Shown: positions 59,049 to 64,000 of the stretch, piece after piece | How the letters are laid out: each line of letters begins with the position of its first letter | Position numbering within the stretch: the first letter of the stretch is position 1 | NCBI RefSeq assembly: GCF_013141715.1 | Contig: NZ_WHOA01000148.1 | Span: forward strand, 118,654-182,653 | Direction: 5' to 3' | Source: Paenibacillus phytorum | GTDB taxonomy: Bacteria > Bacillota > Bacilli > Paenibacillales > NBRC-103111 | DNA length: 64,000 nucleotides | Program-made: the position numbers and the translations under genes | The notes under the pieces: generated by a model | The model's database searches: none | Told to the model about the DNA's origin: nothing | What the model saw: the letters and a program-made list of their open reading frames with translations, nothing else

Positions 59049-60350
59049 GTGAAAGAACCCATCGTCATACAGAACAAATTAAGAGAAGCTATGGGTCATC
59101 TCGAAAAACGGTTCATGGAACGGGAAGAGCTCATTCGTGTCTTACTGCTCGCTATCATGAGTGGCGAACATGTCTTATTGGTTGGACCTCCCGGTTCAGC
59201 CAAATCTCAATTAGCACGTGCCGCTGCCGAACTATTCGGTAACGAGCCTTATTATGATTATTTATTGACCCGATTCACAACACCAGACGAATTATTCGGG
59301 CCTGTCTCCTTACAAAAGCTTAAAAATGATGAGTATGTAAGGCTCACAGACGGCTACTTACCAAGCGCTCGCTTCGCTTTCCTCGATGAAATATTCAAAG
59401 CGAACAGCGCCATACTTAATGCGCTTCTTTCTGTCTTGAATGAACGTGTCTTCTTCAATGGACGGCAGAAGCAGCAATCTCCCCTTCTATTTTTAATGGC
59501 AGCATCCAATGAATTACCCGAAGATAACGAACAATTAGCAGCACTGTACGACCGTTTCCTGTACCGATTTGAAGTCGAATATGTCAAGCAAATATCCAGC
59601 TTTGAACTCATGTTTCAGGCACCAAACACACCTTTACCTACTCTTTTATCAACGGATTTAGTGAAACAATTAAAATCACAAGCGGCCGAGGTTCAATTGC
59701 CAGATGCGCTGGTATACATGCTATTTCAATTGAAGACAGCTCTTGAAGAGAAAGAATATGTACTTTCGGATCGACGCTACCACAAGATTGGCCATTCGTG
59801 GAAGATTTCAGCAGCTATCCATGGGCGCAGCGCTGTCAATGTGTGGGATACCGTACTTACCCCGCATATGCTGTGGGATTTCCCTGAAGATTTGGTAGAG
59901 CTCAAAGCCATCTTCGACACCTTATTCCAGGACATGCTCAAACGAGAAATGGAACAAGAACTCCCGCTGCTTCAATATAACTTGACGGTTAAGAAATGGT
60001 TGGAAAAAGAAGATGAATTACATGCCTTCCAATTCAAAAAAGAAATCGGCGGCGCTTTAAACAAGGATGCAGCCGAGCGATTGAAAGCGACTTTGGAAGA
60101 TTGCCGAACGGAGCTGGAGGAAACAGCCAGAAGCCTACGCGGCAGACTTGTCTCCTGGCAGGAGAAAGAAAAGAAACTGCCGGAATGGATTGCTTCCCAA
60201 TCTATCTTTCTGCAGCACCCTGAGCAGTATGCCGTTAAATTTACGCACCTGCGCATTCAGGGAGAGCGTATTTTACAATCCATCCAAGGCTTATATCGCA
60301 CACTGTTTGACCGGGAAATCCCGGGAATCATATACGACTATACGTTATAA
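59049..60350 (+). CDS. MoxR-family AAA ATPase (RavA-like)
   Basis: This is a 433-residue AAA+ protein. Walker A is LLVGPPGSAKSQLARA near 40, Walker B is FAFLDEIFKANSAILNALLSVLNERVF near 110, sensor 1 is MAASNELPED near 155 and sensor 2 or Arg-finger is LSDRRYHKIG near 240. A C-terminal helical region lies at 300-433. It starts with GTG (AAGGGGGACAACAAT upstream). Downstream by 12 bp is a VWA gene, the usual RavA-ViaA (MoxR-VWA) partnership for chaperone-like metal insertion or complex remodelling. Confidence 0.86.
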   Translation: MKEPIVIQNKLREAMGHLEKRFMEREELIRVLLLAIMSGEHVLLVGPPGSAKSQLARAAAELFGNEPYYDYLLTRFTTPDELFGPVSLQKLKNDEYVRLTDGYLPSARFAFLDEIFKANSAILNALLSVLNERVFFNGRQKQQSPLLFLMAASNELPEDNEQLAALYDRFLYRFEVEYVKQISSFELMFQAPNTPLPTLLSTDLVKQLKSQAAEVQLPDALVYMLFQLKTALEEKEYVLSDRRYHKIGHSWKISAAIHGRSAVNVWDTVLTPHMLWDFPEDLVELKAIFDTLFQDMLKREMEQELPLLQYNLTVKKWLEKEDELHAFQFKKEIGGALNKDAAERLKATLEDCRTELEETARSLRGRLVSWQEKEKKLPEWIASQSIFLQHPEQYAVKFTHLRIQGERILQSIQGLYRTLFDREIPGIIYDYTL

Positions 60351-60362
60351 GAGGTTACCTAT

Positions 60363-62072
60363 ATGATCATACGCTGCACTCGGGTTGACAGGTATGTGTT
60401 CGAGGGCTACGTACACTCATCGCGTGTTGCACAAGAATGGATGCGCGAGGCCGTAAGGCAAGCCCCTTGGTTTACGCTTGAACTTTTTGCTGATTTTTTC
60501 ATGTGCTTTTATTTAACGAAGCCTGAAGTGGACGGCACTGTAGAGGAAACCCCCTTCCACCGCTGGATGGTCTTAACGCTGCGCAAGCAGTACTTTTATA
60601 TGTCCATTCACCCACGTACAATCGGACAAGTGAATGCCTCATTCAAAACAGCGCTTAAGGCGCTGATGTGGCTTACCGAGACTTATGAGAAAGAAGTCAA
60701 ACGCAGACAAAAGGAACAGAAAATGAGCGGCTTCGGCTTCGAGAAGAAGCAGCAGATGAGCGGACAAGAGGAAAAGAGCGTCAGTGAGCGTCTCACCGAG
60801 AAGCAAATCGAGAAGCTGAGGCTCGTTGGCTACACGCTGCAGCAAGGGAAGCGCGCCGTCGAAGACAAGCAGGAAGCCGTAGATTCGCGGCCGCTCATCG
60901 CGGAGGAGATACGCGCGCTGAAGCAGCGCATTACAGAGCTGCAAAGCGAGATGCGCACCGAGTTCATGAAGCGCGATAAGCTGAAGGCGAAGCTGCGCAA
61001 GGCGGAAGAGGAACTCGAGCGCCGCGAGCGGCAGCTGGACCGCATGAGCGCGCGCGACCTCGCGGCCATGAAGGAGATTGAAGCCGAGCTCGGCGACTGG
61101 CTCGGACAGGCTTTGAAGGAGACGCTGTCCCTCGAAGAGGCGGACAGCTTCAATGTGCACGAGCTCGTGCAAGCAAGTCAAAGGCTCGCGAACCGGCGCT
61201 GGGGCAGCGAGCTGGGGAAATTGCGGCGGCAGACGTTTGAGCACTACGTGCAGTGGATTGAGAAACTGAAGCGCAGCAAGGATCTGGTGTCTTTCTTGCA
61301 GGAGGTGGGACGGAACATCCATCACCTTCGGGTGCAGCGTAAGAAGCTGCGCTCGCCTTACGTTCCAGAAGCCTACGATGATTTACGCCAATCTGGCGAC
61401 ATCGCGCATCTGCTTCCGAGCGAAGCCAGCCTGCTCGCTGACGAAGATTTTGAGCCTTACTTTCTCGTCAAATGGATGGAAAATAAGCTCATGACCTACA
61501 ATTACACCGGCTCTGTTGAAGAGCCGCAGAAAGGCCCTGTTATCTGCATGCTCGATACCTCCCACTCCATGCGGGGCAGCAAGCTGCGGCTTGCGCAGCT
61601 GTTTACGGCGACCTTCGCCTCCTTCTCCCTCCTCGAGCGGCGGGACTTCGTCCTGCTCCTGTTCGGAGCGAAAGGCGAGCTCATCGAGCATGTGCTGTCT
61701 TATAAGCGGCCGGATTGGGACCGCTTCTATGGTCTGGCTCAGCTCGCATTCGGAGGCGGCACGAACTTCGACGCGCCGCTGAGTAGAGGCATGGACATCG
61801 TACAGCACGAGCGGCAGTTTCACGATGCCGACTTCGTGATGGTCACCGATGGTGTCGGCCAAATCTCCAAAGCAACGCTGCAGAAGCTTGGCGCTCTTGG
61901 TCAGAAGAAGCAGCTGCGGCTGCATTCGCTCATTATCGGCTCCGCCCGCCAACATCTCGTTCAGAAGTACGAAATTGTCGGCGTTTCTCACCAAGTTAAA
62001 TTCGCTACAGCCTGGGATGTTCAAGATCCTGTGAAGGATGAGCTTCTGCTGAATGTGTTTGCTAAGCGATAG
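60363..62072 (+). CDS. VWA-domain protein (ViaA-like partner of the MoxR ATPase)
   Basis: The 569-residue protein has an N-terminal domain (ADFFMCFYLTKPEV), a highly charged coiled-coil region at about 105-330 rich in E, K, R and Q (KDKLKAKLRKAEEELERRERQ), then a von Willebrand A domain. That domain carries the MIDAS motif DTSHSMRGSKLRLA near 400, FGGGTNFDAPL near 465 and VMVTDGVGQ near 495. The binding site GAGGT is followed by ATG at 60363. Bases 60820-61400 are strikingly GC-rich compared with flanking genes, which reflects the charged repetitive region. It is the last gene before the IS element. Confidence 0.83.
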   Translation: MIIRCTRVDRYVFEGYVHSSRVAQEWMREAVRQAPWFTLELFADFFMCFYLTKPEVDGTVEETPFHRWMVLTLRKQYFYMSIHPRTIGQVNASFKTALKALMWLTETYEKEVKRRQKEQKMSGFGFEKKQQMSGQEEKSVSERLTEKQIEKLRLVGYTLQQGKRAVEDKQEAVDSRPLIAEEIRALKQRITELQSEMRTEFMKRDKLKAKLRKAEEELERRERQLDRMSARDLAAMKEIEAELGDWLGQALKETLSLEEADSFNVHELVQASQRLANRRWGSELGKLRRQTFEHYVQWIEKLKRSKDLVSFLQEVGRNIHHLRVQRKKLRSPYVPEAYDDLRQSGDIAHLLPSEASLLADEDFEPYFLVKWMENKLMTYNYTGSVEEPQKGPVICMLDTSHSMRGSKLRLAQLFTATFASFSLLERRDFVLLLFGAKGELIEHVLSYKRPDWDRFYGLAQLAFGGGTNFDAPLSRGMDIVQHERQFHDADFVMVTDGVGQISKATLQKLGALGQKKQLRLHSLIIGSARQHLVQKYEIVGVSHQVKFATAWDVQDPVKDELLLNVFAKR

Positions 62073-62090
62073 TGAGAGCTTCAAAATAGC

Positions 62091-62131
62091 GTAAAAGCCT
62101 TCAATCCCACTTGGGAAATGAAGGCTTTTAC
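62091..62131 (+). terminator. terminator of the MoxR-VWA unit
   Basis: GTAAAAGCCTTCA and TCCC pair with GGGA and TGAAGGCTTTTAC around ACTT. Confidence 0.85.
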
Positions 62132-62262
62132 TTATTTGCTTCAGCTACTTCGTGTCGAACCAGTAAATGCGGGCGGAAGGACCTCGGTGCGAGATATCAA
62201 CTGATTCATATACTATGAATGGCTATCACTTTCATAATGCCCCCACCTTGAAGCTTCATGAG

Positions 62263-62345
62263 CGGAACGTCAATGCCTTATTTTGCTCGAAAATCGCTAT
62301 TTTTACTTACGAAACGGAACGTCAATCACTTATTTCCCTTCGAAT
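62263..62345. repeat. two copies of a CGGAACGTCAAT-N-CTTATTT motif, 52 bp apart
   Basis: CGGAACGTCAATGCCTTATTT starts at 62263 and CGGAACGTCAATCACTTATTT at 62315. They lie in the gap 62132-62360 just left of the IS element, where no gene is visible. The period matches other intergenic repeats in the window (about 50-52 bp). Confidence 0.7.
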
Positions 62346-62425
62346 GAAGTTAGACTAAACAGTAGACATAGACTAAGGAACAACCTTTATAATAAATTTA
62401 TCTAATAAAGGTTGAGGTGTCCCCT

Positions 62426-62713
62426 GTGAGCGAACAAAGAGAAAGTTATGATGAAGAATTTAAACGTAATACGATTGAACACATGGAGTCTTCAGGTAAG
62501 AAACCCACACAAATAGCCAGGGAATTAAACATTCCTAAAAGTACCCTAAGTCGCTGGATCAAACGGTATGGCTCGGGTGCGATTGAAACGCAGTCCCAGG
62601 TTTTTGTAGATTATGAACGCCTCAAAAAATTGGAAAAACAATACCTAGAACTACAAGAAGAGAATGATATTTTAAAAAAGGCGATGCACTTCTTCACAAA
62701 GGACCCGCGCTGA
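62426..62713 (+). CDS. IS3-family transposase OrfA (helix-turn-helix)
   Basis: The 95-residue DNA-binding part starts with GTG 62426 (GAGGTG upstream). SYDEEFKRNTIEHMESSGKKPTQIARELNIPKSTLSRWIKRYG is a helix-turn-helix of the IS3/IS150 type, followed by a leucine-zipper-like segment LKKLEKQYLELQEENDILKKA. It binds the terminal repeats and also forms the N-terminal part of the OrfAB fusion made by frameshift. Confidence 0.9.
   Translation: MSEQRESYDEEFKRNTIEHMESSGKKPTQIARELNIPKSTLSRWIKRYGSGAIETQSQVFVDYERLKKLEKQYLELQEENDILKKAMHFFTKDPR
62674..62680 (+). other. A AAA AAG slippery heptamer for programmed -1 frameshift
   Basis: The heptamer AAAAAAG is in the right phase (codons TTA AAA AAG) near the end of orfA. 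The -1 frame after it is open through KGPALIYPFIYKQRFQY into orfB. This fits the standard IS3 method of making the OrfAB transposase. Confidence 0.82.
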
Positions 62714-62760
62714 TTTACCCGTTTATTTATAAACAACGCTTCCAGTATAGGGTCGAGAAG

Positions 62761-63582
62761 ATGTGCACAATATTAAAGGTTTCTAAAAGCGGATATTACA
62801 AATGGATACAACGTGAACCTAGCGCCCGTGAAAAGCGTCTAAAAGTGCTAGAAAAGCAGATTCGAAGTCTGTTTAACTACTATAAAAAGCGTGCGGGAAG
62901 TCCGACAATTACGGAAGTCTTAAGAAAAAAGGGAGTAGCTGTTTCTTCCAAAACGGTCAGCCGACTCATGAGAAAACTTGGGTTAAAGTCGATAACGGTT
63001 AGGAAAATCAAGGCTACAACAAATTCTAAACACCATTTGCCGGTGTACGACAATGTGTTAAATCGCCAGTTTAAAGCGCTAGCACCGAATAAAGCTTGGG
63101 TAACGGATATCACCTACATTGCAACAGGTGAAGGTTGGTTGTATTTGGCCAGCGTAATGGACTTATATTCTCGCAAAATCGTAGGATTTGCGATGGGAGC
63201 TCGGATGACAAGGGAGTTAGTTTTAGACGCATTAGAGAAGGCATATAAGCGCCGCAAGCCCGCACCCGGATTAATCCATCACTCTGATCGCGGCTCGCAG
63301 TACGCCTGTCATGAGTATCGTAAAAAGTTACAGACCTACCAAATGATTGGCAGTATGAGTCGCAAGGGAAATTGCTACGATAATGCGTGTATAGAATCTT
63401 TTCATAGTACGTTGAAAAAAGAATTTGTGTATCAAACAAAATTTAAGACCCGTAAACAAGCTATGAGAGAACTCTATGCCTATATTGAATTTGATTATAA
63501 TCGACTTCGAGCTCACTCAACTTTAGGGTACGAGTCGGCTCATCATTATGAGCAACTTTACTATAAAAGTCAGTCGGCCTAA
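62761..63582 (+). CDS. IS3-family transposase OrfB (DDE catalytic part)
   Basis: This ORF has 273 codons from an internal ATG, but as part of the OrfAB fusion the frame begins upstream near 62680. Catalytic residues: Asp in WVTDITYI, Asp in HHSDRGSQYA, and Glu in CIESFHSTLKKE (DDE, with the usual 35-residue spacing and following Lys). The HTH_21 region SGYYKWIQREP and KKRAGSPTITEVLRKKG lies before it. It appears intact with no frameshift beyond the programmed one. Confidence 0.92.
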   Translation: MCTILKVSKSGYYKWIQREPSAREKRLKVLEKQIRSLFNYYKKRAGSPTITEVLRKKGVAVSSKTVSRLMRKLGLKSITVRKIKATTNSKHHLPVYDNVLNRQFKALAPNKAWVTDITYIATGEGWLYLASVMDLYSRKIVGFAMGARMTRELVLDALEKAYKRRKPAPGLIHHSDRGSQYACHEYRKKLQTYQMIGSMSRKGNCYDNACIESFHSTLKKEFVYQTKFKTRKQAMRELYAYIEFDYNRLRAHSTLGYESAHHYEQLYYKSQSA

Positions 63583-63660
63583 TACAACGGTTGTTCCTTG
63601 ATTTTGTGTCTACACTATTGACAGAAGTGCAGAATGCCATATTTTCCACCAAGAACAGCA

Positions 63661-63730
63661 AAATAACGCCTCCTAGTTCCGTTCACACGAATATTGGCGG
63701 ATATTTGGACAAATAGCGCCTCCTAGTTCC
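63661..63730. repeat. two copies of AAATARCGCCTCCTAGTTCC, 50 bp apart
   Basis: AAATAACGCCTCCTAGTTCC begins at 63661 and AAATAGCGCCTCCTAGTTCC at 63711. The second leads directly into the 13-bp tandem array. Confidence 0.75.
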
Positions 63731-63788
63731 ATTTGCCAGTTCCTTTTGCCGGTCCCTTTAGCTAGTTCCTTCAGCCAGTTCCTATCGC
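63724..63788. repeat. 13-bp tandem repeat, five copies
   Basis: Five adjacent 13-mers at 63724, 63737, 63750, 63763 and 63776: TAGTTCCATTTGC, CAGTTCCTTTTGC, CGGTCCCTTTAGC, TAGTTCCTTCAGC, CAGTTCCTATCGC. Consensus YAGTTCCTTTWGC. No reading frame; minisatellite-like. Confidence 0.85.
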
Positions 63789-63884
63789 TACTTTTTTATA
63801 GGCACAGCCATATAATCCCACATAAAAAGGGGCTGTCCCATAAGGCGTTCATCTTTAGGCTGCCTCTGTTTTCACTGTTGCACT

Positions 63885-63990
63885 ACATGGAAAACCTACC
63901 GTTAATTTGGGTATTTCTCATAAAAAGCTAGTTTACATGGAAAATCTCCCGTTATTTCTGATGTTTTCTCGCGGAATAGCGATTCCCCCT
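63885..63990. repeat. two copies of ACATGGAAAAYCTMCCGTTA, 50 bp apart
   Basis: ACATGGAAAACCTACCGTTA starts at 63885 and ACATGGAAAATCTCCCGTTA at 63935. The period equals that of the pair at 63661 and is near the 52-bp period of the elements at 62263 and 10385. Confidence 0.75.
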
Positions 63991-64000
63991 TAAATTAGAG

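Larger units (their letters stand above)
62361..63614 (+). mobile_element. IS3-family insertion sequence, complete, about 1254 bp
   Basis: The element has imperfect terminal inverted repeats: left AGTAGACATAGACTAAGG plus AACAACC (62361-62385) and right, on the minus strand, TGTAGACACAAAATCAAGG plus AACAACC (63589-63614). It carries overlapping orfA and orfB with a -1 slip site. The layout is that of IS3-type elements. I see no clear target-site duplication at the ends (left AAC, right CTA), so the outermost base may be off by a few or the duplication may have decayed. Confidence 0.85.
63615..64000. other. intergenic region right of the IS element, made largely of short repeats
   Basis: 386 bp with no gene. 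It contains a pair of AAATARCGCCTCCTAGTTCC motifs 50 bp apart, a 13-bp tandem repeat, a GGCTGTCCC-containing stretch at 63820-63840 and a second pair of ACATGGAAAAYCTMCCGTTA motifs 50 bp apart. Confidence 0.7.

Noticed and set aside
60639..62084. Long antisense open frames of 228 and 233 codons opposite the VWA gene
   Set aside because: They have no binding sites, their composition (Leu/Ala/Arg/Gln rich) mirrors the GC-rich charged sense strand, and the sense frame has clear VWA motifs.

Overview
The window looks like a chromosomal segment of a spore-forming Bacillota of the Paenibacillus type. The evidence is strong AGGAGG-type ribosome binding sites with frequent GTG and TTG starts, intrinsic terminators after most transcription units, a bacillithiol disulfide reductase-like gene (YpdA), YheC/D spore-coat ATP-grasp proteins, a KinA/KinE-style multi-PAS sporulation kinase and a menaquinol-type aa3 oxidase. 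Most genes are ordinary core or niche genes. No phage, CRISPR array, rRNA or tRNA was seen.

Layout. 1-6.2 kb: the 5' part of hrpB, small conserved proteins, a Nudix hydrolase, a coiled-coil protein, YpdA and Tag. 6.3-10.2 kb: a TPP-riboswitch operon thiY / YkoF-type thiamine-binding protein / thiX / thiZ / TatD-like hydrolase, followed by a 0.5-kb gap with four palindromic GTTGYA-N5-TRCAAC boxes. 10.7-16 kb: a VOC protein, a patatin lipase, a remnant of a metal ABC permease, then a lipoprotein / histidine kinase / HD-GYP response-regulator operon. 16-22 kb: uridine kinase, an MFS transporter, an M29 aminopeptidase and a TPR L,D-transpeptidase. 22-26.6 kb: a three-unit 113-bp tandem repeat and the qoxABCD operon. 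26.8-35 kb: an MBL hydrolase, an FAD monooxygenase, a probable 36-codon gene, a deoxynucleoside kinase, a DUF3900-type gene broken by one in-frame stop, and the PAS kinase. 35-44.5 kb: a zinc PLC-like protein, an M3 peptidase, topB-ung-yciI, a CotSA-like glycosyltransferase with YheC, DedA and an NlpC/P60 hydrolase.

44.5-55.3 kb holds two envelope-oriented operons on the minus strand. One is ABC ATPase / ABC-2 permease / histidine kinase / response regulator / UgtP-like diacylglycerol glycosyltransferase / small protein. The other is response regulator / histidine kinase / PAP2 phosphatase / membrane protein / PLC-like phosphoesterase lipoprotein. 55.4-62 kb: a second YheC/D gene, an Asp-box (BNR) protein paired with a MoaD/ThiS-like protein, a metallophosphoesterase, a DUF1904 protein and a RavA/ViaA-like MoxR plus VWA pair. 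62-64 kb: a complete IS3-family element with a programmed -1 frameshift site, sitting among short tandem and interspersed repeats.

The most interesting non-gene signals are four. An identical 18-bp operator-like palindrome overlaps the -10 element of two unlinked promoters (L,D-transpeptidase and the 36-codon gene). There are several families of intergenic repeats with a period near 50 bp. A hydrolase sits in the thiamine-precursor operon. The DUF3900 gene has a single nonsense codon. I found no clearly unprecedented defence or mobile system. Functional names rest on motif recognition by eye; no database search was possible.
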